This document shows positions 55,127 through 64,000 of a stretch of DNA of 64,000 nucleotides, one piece after another (within the stretch, counting starts at the first letter, position 1; every line of letters begins with the position of its first letter). The DNA is from Strongylocentrotus purpuratus. Taxonomy: Eukaryota > Echinodermata > Echinoidea > Camarodonta > Strongylocentrotidae. The notes beneath the pieces were generated by a model. That model was not told the origin of the DNA, did not search any database, and worked only from the letters and a program-made list of their open reading frames with translations. Position numbers and translations under genes: made by a program. Location: assembly GCF_000002235.5 (NCBI RefSeq), contig NW_022145604.1:6111077-6175076 (forward strand), given 5' to 3'.

Positions 55127-57754
55127 CTACTCGTTGGGGATCAAGTCATTGGTCCTGAGATTAATGGTGAGATTTTTCACCAGTTTATTCCAGAAAAAAT
55201 CGTGTCCTCTCACGTCCTCGGTCCAATGTTGGTAGGGTCTGCCGTCACTTAAATATAACCTTGCCAAGAATGGTATCTCCTCGTCAGGGATGTCTTCGAG
55301 AAAGACCACGACTACGAATTCAGTCTGGGTGTCGCTCACATGGTCCATGGCGGTGCGGAATTTGTGCATGAACCAGCGATCATTCACAGCGGCTCTGCTG
55401 AGTAGAATGATGGTTTTGTAACTATGGCTCACCACGTAGTCGACAGCGTCCAGATAGTGCATACCAATGATGAGGTCTTGATCACCAAAGACATTCCTCT
55501 GAAACTGCGGGAGCCGTTCTTCCAGAGCTGGTTGGAGTAGTTGACGAACCCATTCTTCGTCGTTATCGTAGGAAATAATATTCAAGTCGAACTCATAATC
55601 GTTGTGCTCCCGGGCGTCTCGCATCTCTTTATATCCAATTACCATTAGTTTCAAGAGAAAGAGTTTGTACTTCATCGACCATCGGTTGTGATAAATGACT
55701 GCGACGATGACAGCCAAGAAAATGCCGGCGAGAGGAGTCAAGCCTACAAGAACAAAGTTGCATCCACAAAGTTTACAGGGATCGAAATCATGCAAAGGTT
55801 TCCAGCGAAGAGGTTCTAAAGAGGCCGATGAACAGATGGTTCTATCCTCGTCAATGACATCAATATATCCACTCATCCAATCGCGTAACCATCGTAGATC
55901 GCAGTTACAGCTGATAGGGTTCAATGAAAAATCGAAAGATAGAAGCGAGGATTCTATCGGTTCAAATGTCGTTTGGTTGAGACGGGTTAATCTATTGTTT
56001 GATAGCAAAAGAGTAGTCAGTCTGGGATTGTTCGAGAAAAGTTGTTCACCAAGGTATGCTAAAAGGTTGTCCTTAAGATTGATAATAGTCACTTGATCTA
56101 ACATTTTGAATATTTCAAAATTAAGTTGTTGAATCAGGTTTCCACGTAAATTTAGCACCCGAAGCGATTCCAATCCCGTAAAAGCTAATGGATGAAGGCC
56201 TGAAATATGACAGGCTTCTAAACTAAGGTTCTGGAGAGCAGAGAGTTGTTCGAAGATCCTAGCTGGAAAGAAAAGGTCTAAATAATTGTGGCTGAGATCC
56301 AAAGTAATAAGATTTGACAATCCGTCAAAAAGAGAGACATTCAGGATTCTATCCCATATATCACTTGTCACCAGCCCCGATGCACGGATTTCCAAATCTT
56401 TAATGCCTTGTGAATCTTTGAGGAATATTCTAGGGGTCGTATAGGCCAAAGGGATGGTCATGCCATTCATGGAAAGGGTTGTTAAGTTCGGGGCTACCGG
56501 ATGAAATGTGGACATACTGCATTGGTTCAAGTCGATGGTTTGAATTCCTGTCAGTTCCGATAACGACGTGATTTCCAGGACAATAAGGGCTTTGTTAAAG
56601 CTTAGATCTAACAGCGTTAGATTTCGCAAACCGAGAAATGCGAATTCTGAGATTGTTGTCAAAGAATTGCCGCGTAAGTACAACACATTCAAGTCCAGTG
56701 CCCATACGTCACTATTTGGGTTTATATATTTTATTTGATTGGAGTTCAAGTTCAACAATTTTAGCCCCCGCATGCCTTGAAAGAATATCGGTTCAACAGT
56801 GACGATATTGTTTTGCGATAGATCAAGTTCCACGAGTCTTGTCAAGTTTGAGAACACGTACGGAGAGAGGGATTGGATCTCATTGCCCGATAATCTGAGA
56901 AAAGTAAGAGAGCAATTACGGAAGAAATCTCGTGGCAAGACTGTGAAATTTGTATAAATTATACCGAGCCCCACTTTTTCAGAGCGACAAATTCCGCTAT
57001 AAATATCCTTCAGTATCTCAAGTGACAAAGGGTAGTCTCCAAGGGCCAGTGATCGGACACGCAACGATACAATAACGTTTGGGTCTACTGATTTAATAGG
57101 ATTCCCGGTCAGATCAATATAATCAATTTGACATCCGAAGAAGAAGGATTCTGCCGTGAGATACTCGATTTCATTAAAAGTCAAGTAAATATTCTTTGCT
57201 CTGCCACAAAGGCTCATGTTAACGAAAGTGAGTTTGTTGTCGCTAAGGTCTAAATACTCTACATACGGGCTCCATTTCAGAGTGTCGTTTGGAAGCAGTT
57301 TCAGATTCGAATCAGACAGATCCAGGATGGACAGGTTCTTAGACCACCTGAACAGGTCTGTAGCTGGGAGAACTAGATTAAGGTTGTCTGATATGATTAA
57401 GGTTTTCAATTCCTTTAGAGGGTAAAAAGATGCAGATTCTATCATTCTGATGTCGTTTGAGGAAAGATCCAAGACCTGGATCAAAGGGTATCTCTTGAAA
57501 GAAGAACTCAGGATGAAAGTGATATTGTTGTACGCGACATCGAGTTCTTTAATATCGTCCGGAATATTCTGAGGGATGGAGTCCAACCCCCGATAAGAGC
57601 AATCGGCTTCCTTCTGCTCGGCATCATAATGACATATCATAGGAGATGTAAACATGGCATCTTGGTGTATTGTTTGGATGAGCGTCGGTGTTAGAATACA
57701 CGCTACAACCAATGATAGACAGCGTAAAAGAGGTGTTCGTCGGATGAATGCCAT
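55127..57754 (-). CDS. TLR-D: Toll-like receptor, full length (875 aa), atypical BB loop
   Basis: Starts at MAFIRRTPLL (57754), just after a splice acceptor TTTTTTCAG (AG at 57777-57778). Signal peptide, LRRNT-like Cys pair, leucine-rich repeats, LRRCT (CNCDLRWLRDW), TM and TIR (720-875) are complete with no stops. It differs from A, B and C in the TIR: the BB-loop segment reads GDQDLIIGMHY, so the Pro is Ile763 (codon ATT at 55466-55468). SYDNDEEW replaces FYDDDEEW in box 1, and INDRWFMHKF-like changes follow box 2. Eleven residues shorter than TLR-B, mostly in the repeats. Expected at the cell surface or in endosomes. Confidence 0.92.
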   Translation of the reverse strand: MAFIRRTPLLRCLSLVVACILTPTLIQTIHQDAMFTSPMICHYDAEQKEADCSYRGLDSIPQNIPDDIKELDVAYNNITFILSSSFKRYPLIQVLDLSSNDIRMIESASFYPLKELKTLIISDNLNLVLPATDLFRWSKNLSILDLSDSNLKLLPNDTLKWSPYVEYLDLSDNKLTFVNMSLCGRAKNIYLTFNEIEYLTAESFFFGCQIDYIDLTGNPIKSVDPNVIVSLRVRSLALGDYPLSLEILKDIYSGICRSEKVGLGIIYTNFTVLPRDFFRNCSLTFLRLSGNEIQSLSPYVFSNLTRLVELDLSQNNIVTVEPIFFQGMRGLKLLNLNSNQIKYINPNSDVWALDLNVLYLRGNSLTTISEFAFLGLRNLTLLDLSFNKALIVLEITSLSELTGIQTIDLNQCSMSTFHPVAPNLTTLSMNGMTIPLAYTTPRIFLKDSQGIKDLEIRASGLVTSDIWDRILNVSLFDGLSNLITLDLSHNYLDLFFPARIFEQLSALQNLSLEACHISGLHPLAFTGLESLRVLNLRGNLIQQLNFEIFKMLDQVTIINLKDNLLAYLGEQLFSNNPRLTTLLLSNNRLTRLNQTTFEPIESSLLSFDFSLNPISCNCDLRWLRDWMSGYIDVIDEDRTICSSASLEPLRWKPLHDFDPCKLCGCNFVLVGLTPLAGIFLAVIVAVIYHNRWSMKYKLFLLKLMVIGYKEMRDAREHNDYEFDLNIISYDNDEEWVRQLLQPALEERLPQFQRNVFGDQDLIIGMHYLDAVDYVVSHSYKTIILLSRAAVNDRWFMHKFRTAMDHVSDTQTEFVVVVFLEDIPDEEIPFLARLYLSDGRPYQHWTEDVRGHDFFWNKLVKNLTINLRTNDLIPNE

Positions 57755-59250
57755 AATAACCGATTCCCGTCTGAGTCTGAAAAAATAAATGGAAGATAAT
57801 AAACTGTAGAAAACCAACCTCCACATTAAAAATCATAACCCTGACCACATGTCTATCACTGACCTTAACTCTAACCCTAACCCGAATACATTCTACTGAT
57901 GCTTATCTTCACTTATGTCACACTAATTATTTCTCTCTAAAACTTGAATTATATGCAATGGAATATTACTAAAGTTTAGAGCCATGGCAATGGTTGTTGT
58001 CTCTTTTGTCCTGGCAATAAAGGATACAGTTTTAATGATTGATTTAATTTGTGAACGGCGAATACTGCACTGTAAATACAGAACCCTCATTGTTCACTGC
58101 GAGTCCGTTTGGTTCTGACAAGGGGGAGGGGGCAATGTATAAATGAGAAAGTTTTCTCTGTTTTTATAAGAAATAACAGCCCATTTGAAAGACTTATTGT
58201 TTTATTTTGTGTTGGCGTCTACACCGTCCAGATTTATACGTATCTAAGTAGAACAATTCTATGTTATCAGTAGTAGTCCAAGTACTTCACTCGAAATTGT
58301 GGAAAAGAAAAAGAGCTTATTGGCAAGAAAGAAATTCACAATTGAAAGAAAAGATATTGAGCTGATGTAGAATTACTGTGTAAATCTAAACAAGCAGTGT
58401 GCGATAATACAATCATTTAAAGTAGAGGTATGTTGCGATAAATTTAAAAGTTCATAACCCTTGTGTAAGAGTCCACGTCGTTTTTTCATTCACATACAGC
58501 AAAGTAAGACAACAAATCGTAAGGAAATAAGAATCACTCGTTCATTTCAATTTTTGTATTGTCAGAGCTCGCTTCACTTTTATATTTACCTTAACTTTAA
58601 GAAAGATCAATAAAGTATTCCAAACAAGGTCTTCTGTGGCTCTGAGATTCTGGCAATAACGGCTGACTTGGTTCGGAGAAGAATCAATATACACCTCTGC
58701 GAGAAGAGCTTCATAAAAGCACATTGGTTTATACGCCCTGTTAAAACCATCTTTGAAGAATGCTCCAGTTTCGATTTGAGAGCAAAACTAGAATATTTTA
58801 ATCCAGGCAGCACATTTCCTGCAATTAAAACATCTTATTTCTGACGGAAAGTGAAACTGATGTATACTGTACTTTACTAAATGCTTAGTCATATTATTTG
58901 CCTCTTATAGTCTGGAGAAAAAGTAAATTCCCGGGAACAAACCGAGGCAATGTAGAATCATTTCTCCATTATTGAATATCTTGATTTCTATACAGTGCGT
59001 ATACAAAAGGTACCTAACTTTGGTAGCTTCTAATTAAAAAGGTATAACCATGTAGCGTGGAATCATTAATCATGGTAGTCCCATATACATCTTTCTGTGT
59101 ACAGTGCTTGTAACTTTACTAAGACTGGGCCAAAGTTCTTTCAGAACCTTGCAGTACACACCAATACTTATAGGCTAGATGATTAACCTTTTCTGATCGA
59201 TTCCACAACGTTTCTTTCAAAATGCAGTCCATAACCAGAACTGGTCTGTA
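57755..59250. other. TLR-D upstream region, no gene
   Basis: 57755-58132 contains the sequence that unit A has lost. 58133-59040 is paralogous to 6151-7060. After that the sequence is unique until the SINE body. CCCTAACCC-like short repeat at 57868-57880. No coding signal. Confidence 0.6.
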
Positions 59251-59255
59251 CCTTT

Positions 59256-59400
59256 AACGTGTCACTCGCTTGCTTTATATACGTAGGCTAGGTTACAGTG
59301 GAAAACACTTAGTCCCTCGGATAAGACGTTACAAATGGAGGTCCTGTGTAGAGGAGGGTCACCACCTTTGCAAGTTAAGAACCCATTGCACTATTCGCAT
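59256..59400 (+). mobile_element. SINE body, headless
   Basis: Matches the body of the SINE at 9140-9281 (TCCCTCGGATAAGACGTTAC, CACCACCTTTGCAAGTTAAG). The tRNA-like head present in unit A's copy is missing here. Confidence 0.65.
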
Positions 59401-60096
59401 AAGAGTAGGGGAAAACTCCACACCCCCAATCAATTATACCAGGAGGGGAGACCGGAGGGTTATAACAGTTTTCCCCACCCAGGCATAGGGGACGCAATGA
59501 TAACATTAGTAATACAAAATCTGAGTAATCCAAAGATATCTTTATATAAATATTAAATACATATATTTGTACAAAAGTATATAGTGACAGATGCATGCAG
59601 TGGCGTAGCTACATCAGCGAACAGGGGGCACCTGTCGTGACCCCCTGCCCCCAAAAGTTCCGATGCCCGCTCTGAATCTGGACCCACCCTACGCCACTGT
59701 GCAGGACGACGTTTAGACCTACACCGTATTTGTGCGTCTTCTTTCAACAAAAGTGTGTGTGCGTGTGTGTGTGAGTGTAAGTGGGGGGGGGGGGGGATGG
59801 AGGGATGGAGGGGAGGGGCAGTTAACATTTGCTCATGCAGGGCCTTTGTTCTGAAATGCTCTCCCTTTAGAAATTAGAATTATCAGTCAAAATATTTTTT
59901 TTTAATCCTTAAAATGTTTGACTTGGCTTATAGTTAATTGTGCCTTTTTTCTTTTGGCGATTTCATATATCTATCAATCTATCTATACTTGTGTTTGTTG
60001 TTATGGTTATTATTATTATTATAATAATTATTATTATGTAGTTACGTAGTTTCATTATCATTATTATTATTATCATTATTATTTTTATTTCCCCTG

Positions 60097-60407
60097 ATCT
60101 GTGCCCGCGACAGAACGTAACCGACCTAAAGGGTACCTTCGAATGGGATTACACCCCCGCGGGGGAGTACGCCTTCTTACCCTGCCCTAATGGGGGCTGG
60201 CTGGAGGAGTACTTCCCCACCGCCCCTCACATGATGGTAGCCTACCGCCCCTGCTACCCACCCACGGTAAGAAAGGGGCTGAGGCAGCTGTTCTACGAGG
60301 GGGCTTTCTGGGGCGAGCCGGTGACGGACATCTGTCGATGGAGCTCGGAGACGACATGGATGCTGGATGACATCCGCAAGGCGATTAGGGAGGAAATCTT
60401 GGATATG
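60097..60407 (+). pseudogene. GPCR copy 2 exon: HormR-like, acceptor lost
   Basis: Coding part is intact and reads as in copy 1 with a few changes (MMVAYRPCYPPTVRKG, YEGAFWGEP, TTWMLDDIRK). At 60095-60096 the bases before the exon are TG, not AG. The next AG downstream (GACAG, 17 bases in) would shift the frame. Confidence 0.75.
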
Positions 60408-60524
60408 GTATGTCAGCAGGGTATGGCAATAATAATAATGATACAAATGATAATAATTTCCTTTTAATGGACAATTTCATTTTTATTTTATTCATAACAA
60501 TGATTCTCTTAAATGAATGGAATG

Positions 60525-60868
60525 TCGTGACCGAGTGGTTTAAGGCGCTTGACCGGGGATGCAAAGGTCGAGGGCTCGAAACCCGACACGGCACTAATAT
60601 CCTTTGGCAAGATATTAACCTGCACTTGCTACTCTCCACCCAGGTGTCAAATGGGTACCCGGTAGGTTGCGACCGTTAATGTTGGTCAAACAGTTTTTGA
60701 GCGTTAAGGAACGCCTGGCTGGAATGCTCCCCAGGGAGTGGAGATTTTGCACACAGTGTGTGCGGGCAAGCATTGAATCCAATGACCTGGGTAATAGTAT
60801 ATCTGTAAAGTGCTTAGAGACATCGTATTAGGCGCTATATAAGAGCGGAATATTATTATTATTAATGC
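60525..60868 (+). mobile_element. tRNA-headed SINE, uninterrupted copy
   Basis: Same SINE as 10434-11003 with the A-box GACCGAGTGGTTTAAGGCGC and the GCGCTATATAAGAGCG tail, but without the 219-bp palindrome, so it serves as the empty site. Confidence 0.75.
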
Positions 60869-61010
60869 AAGTCGCACACGGGGTTATCTGAATGATTTTA
60901 CTTTCACATGACCGCAGCAGTATCTGTTACTGGTGAAGTCCTACGTCCTGCAAGTATGCCTCCTCTGCAATCCTGATTGTCGATCAATATAATTGCGTCA
61001 ATCTCCTTAG

Positions 61011-61285
61011 ATCCGCAACACTCCCAGCAACAACTTCAACAGTAACAACGTCTCCCGAATCATCTACCACCTCCGTGAAGCCAGTCTCTTGATCAACTCT
61101 GTCCCCACCGACTACCTCACCGAAGTCGACGTGCTCATGGTCGCCTCGGTGATCGACACCTCCGTCAGCGCCGGAGTCGAGGGACTCTACACCGTCACCT
61201 CGGAGCTTGGGCAAGAGGTTGTCAACCTTGCCGACCGCATCCTGGATATTTGGACGCTGCTGAAGGCCCACAGCTCTTGCCTCAG
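61011..61285 (+). CDS. GPCR copy 2 exon: GAIN-A helical part
   Basis: Same splice sites as copy 1 (CTCCTTAG and CTCAG|GTACG), 275 bases. Open throughout; ILDIW instead of ILDIDIW, an in-frame loss of two residues. Phase agrees with the next exon. Confidence 0.7.
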
Positions 61286-61398
61286 GTACGTAAGTTTAAA
61301 GTTCTGCAGGCCCAGGCTCTTATTCGACATTTTACCAGAATTTATAAAGCTTTAGTTGAGCAGAGCCTAGATTCGTCAGTCTCTGGCAGTGTCCGGAG

Positions 61399-61586
61399 TA
61401 GCCTTTAAACAAGGTCACTTGTCTGATAGACGCCGAGCGACTAAAACGAGACTAATCGCGAAAACCCGATTGAACGAGAGAGCGAGAAGCCCTCGTGACA
61501 TTCGTCTCTCGGTCGCGCGTTCACTCCGGGTATCTAGACTCATCTCAGCCGCTTAGCCAGAGTCACGAGGCCTTGTCAAAAGGCTA
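61399..61586. mobile_element. 188-bp MITE with 9-bp target duplication
   Basis: TGTCCGGAG flanks both sides (61390-61398 and 61587-61595), and copy 1 has it once (near 11534). Ends TAGCCTTTAAACAAGG and, inverted, TAGCCTTTTGACAAGG. A 9-bp duplication suggests a Mutator-like (MULE) non-autonomous element. Confidence 0.85.
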
Positions 61587-63218
61587 TGTCCGGAGCAGAT
61601 ACAGTAATGAGCTAATGCAACATGCCGTGCAGCCTAGTGTCACGTGCAGACACTGTTAGGCCATCATAAGGAATAACAGGGGTTTGTGGCTGCAAACTAG
61701 TTCGATCAACTTACCCATTGCAGATAACCAGACATTTAAAAGGCCCATTAAATTTTATGTGTCCAAATAATCCTACAAGAAGAAGTTGCTGGAAGATTTT
61801 CTGTCATAACACTTGTCATGATTGTCGAACGATTCGAGATCGAACCATTGATTAGGAGAGTTTAGCCAACCCGGTTCGAGTTGGGCACAATATGGCGAAT
61901 AGCCCTACCGTGTTGTTGGGCAATCCCACGAATATGCGCCATGTTGATTGTGACCAAGTATAGATGGCTCTGAACGATTCATGTAGAAATGATGATCTCA
62001 TCAGTCTTTTCTTTCTGTTTTGATATATCTCGATCCATCACCCCTTTCTCCACCCAATCTCTTCACCTCTGTCTCTATCGGCACACATTCTCTCTCTCTC
62101 TCTCTCTCTCTCACCGACCAGCCAACCTGCCCTTCCCGTTCTTCAAGAATCTTTCCGCCCTCTTCTTCGTGTTTCTGCCTGTTCGTTAGTCCTTTTTGTG
62201 CTTTAAATTATTCACGACACACTTTTTTTCTTTTTGTAACCTTCCTTAGCATTACAAAACATAAGAATATGCGCCCTTGGTGTACCGATAATTGTTCCCT
62301 CAATTGCATCGCTATTGATTAAGCCTGCACGATCTTTGGGGGGATCGGCATTAATGTACTTATCGATTAAAAAAAATCACACAAAAAGTATCATTTAAGC
62401 ATCTTTTCCGAGTAATTCAATTACATCAGATTGTGTGCTTTACGCGGTCAAAAAATCTAAAAGATTAATGGACGTCTTGTGATAAAGGGGGATGTTGGTC
62501 TTTTTCAGCTTCTACGCAATACCAATTTTGTTATCTGTATTCGGGTGAAGGTTGAAAGAAATTCATGCACTTCGCGGCTGGTTTACTGATCGGATTAAGA
62601 GATCATTTTGATTCTATATTTGAGACACAAAGTCCCAGTGTCAATATCATATCACGTGACTCTTATCCATTATTGAGACGTTTTTTCTACTTTATTTTGT
62701 TGAGTGATGTATAATAATAATAACAATATTGAATATTTAGGAGCGCTAAAAACTAAAAGAAGACAGTACCATAGCGCTTACAAATACAAATATATGAAAA
62801 GAGGACAGAAAAGTACAGTAGAGGAAGTAAATCACATAGATCATTGGGGGAAAAGGTGTATAGTCTACTTTAACCTGTCTATCACGGCTACTCAAGGGTT
62901 ATTGATACTATTTCTTTATTCATAAATAGTAGAATACATACGAAGTACATATAATAAATCCAACATGGTTCGAGAAAAGAACTAACAAAAAGTGGCCATA
63001 TAAATACATGATTAGCCAGTGTAGACATATTTTAAAAAACGCATTTCCTTCTGGAGGGGTAAACATGGGTCATCATTACAGACAATTGCGTTTCCAGACA
63101 GTTTTCTAATCTGTTTTTGTACAATGTAATCGCGTGACCTATATACTGAAAATTACCCTTTCGCTAAAAATAAAAATAATAATAATTTTCCAACTTTATT
63201 TTCCTTCTTCATATCTAG

Positions 63219-63443
63219 TATTGCTGATAATCTCGAAATCTACACGGAACGCGTCAAGATGGGTATGCTCGGCGACAAACTGACGCTTTACGGTCGCAAT
63301 CTTTACATCGAAGTCGAGCAGACGACACCTGAATAATTATGTCGAACATTTACCCAACAGATGGGTGGTGGCACCAGATACTGAGGGGACTTCTGAACCG
63401 GAACCAGTTGTCTCCATTGACTTCCCATGGGGAAAAATTGCAG
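63219..63443 (+). pseudogene. GPCR copy 2 exon with the shared frameshift
   Basis: Begins SIADNLEIYTERVKMGMLGD and stops after EQTTPE at the same TAA as copy 1. The shifted frame resumes NNYVEHLPNRWVVAP. The substitutions relative to copy 1 (S/L, V/E and others) do not repair the frame. Confidence 0.75.
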
Positions 63444-63869
63444 GTGAGAATGGGGAATTGCGGAAATCTTATATATACATTGTATAATCGTATACATCAA
63501 TCAATGTATCTGTATTATCTTTTCAATTATGCACCACATCAAAACAAGAACAAACAAAAAAAACAAAAAACAAAAATCACATTCTGCAGGTGTATAAATG
63601 TTAAGCTTTCAGAAACAGTTTTTTTTAAATAATTATTATTATTTAAATAAATACTGTGCGAACAGTACAATTATATATTACATAATCCGAAGATGATTTC
63701 TATACGCAATTTGACCTTAAGTAGATTTTCGAAAGTCCAATTTTCTCTTGGTCAAAATAGGTTCAGACAATCAGACAAATTCATGAAAAGGAGACTACTA
63801 TAGAGATATCGACTGCTACGAGAAGACTGGTTGTTTTTATATGCTCAAGGGAAATTTGCCTCCGCTGCT

Positions 63870-64000
63870 TATCTCAGACCGTGAAAATCTCAGAATATGT
63901 AGCTGTGATATATATAATTTCCAAACGGGAATAGCTAATGGGTCAATTTTAGTCAAGAAACATTATTTTATAGCTTGATTAATATCTTTACCTTGAGAGG
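63870..64000. other. Unique sequence after duplication breakpoint
   Basis: Does not match the continuation of copy 1 (the other arm of the 38-bp hairpin). No feature seen in 131 bases. Confidence 0.5.

Larger units (their letters stand above)
60097..63443 (+). pseudogene. Adhesion-GPCR-like gene, copy 2 (partial)
   Basis: Three exons match copy 1: 60097-60407, 61011-61285 and 63219-63443. It shares the exon 3 frameshift, and its first exon has lost the AG of the acceptor (CCCCTG instead of CCCCAG). No further exon follows before the window end, and homology to copy 1 stops at 63869. Probably non-functional. Confidence 0.8.
59256..63869. repeat. Segmental duplication of the GPCR 5' part (pairs with 9140-13843)
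   Basis: Exons and introns align in order with copy 1, interrupted by copy-specific MITEs (10548-10766 in copy 1, 61399-61586 in copy 2). Homology ends at 63869, inside the left arm of the hairpin that begins the repeat at 13823 in copy 1. Confidence 0.9.

Overview
This is a eukaryotic, AT-rich, intron-containing and transposon-dense genomic window. The best guess is a marine deuterostome, probably an echinoderm such as a sea urchin. That rests on intron-poor coding exons of Toll-like receptors (TLRs) in a tandem family, an adhesion-type GPCR, tRNA-headed SINEs, an L1/Tx1-type LINE, and hAT, Tc1, TTAA-flanked and Helentron-like DNA elements. Species cannot be fixed from the sequence alone.

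Layout. Four related TLR units lie on the minus strand. Unit A (about 1-8930) has a TLR that has lost its 5' end. Unit B (about 36480-43290) has a full-length TLR of 886 aa. Unit C (about 43296-52590) keeps only the membrane-TIR end of its TLR, cut off by a LINE fragment. Unit D (about 52590-59050) has a full-length TLR of 875 aa whose TIR BB-loop proline is replaced by isoleucine. Directly after units A and D, on the plus strand, lie two copies of an adhesion-GPCR-like gene. Copy 1 (9987-22990) runs from a HormR-like exon through the GPS to TM7, but has no TM1-TM3 exons and carries several frameshifts. Copy 2 (60097-63443) follows the first three exons until homology stops at 63869. Between GPCR copy 1 and unit B (24-36 kb) there is a nearly intact LINE. 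Its 5' region is split by a 3.2-kb hAT-type element filled with satellite-like repeats, and other tandem repeats follow.

How it fits together. The unit [TLR on minus + GPCR on plus] was duplicated as a block (A+copy 1 and D+copy 2), and TLR units were also duplicated alone (B, C). Comparing the copies gives real 'empty sites' for many transposons, so insertions can be dated relative to duplications. Units A and C share a Tc1 remnant and a TTAA-flanked insert that D lacks. The Helentron is only in C. The 7.6-kb and 7.9-kb MITEs are only in A. Two of four TLRs and both GPCR copies look damaged, so the window shows birth and death of innate-immune receptor genes, driven largely by transposons, small deletions and palindromes. 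Only TLR-B and TLR-D look able to make a complete receptor.
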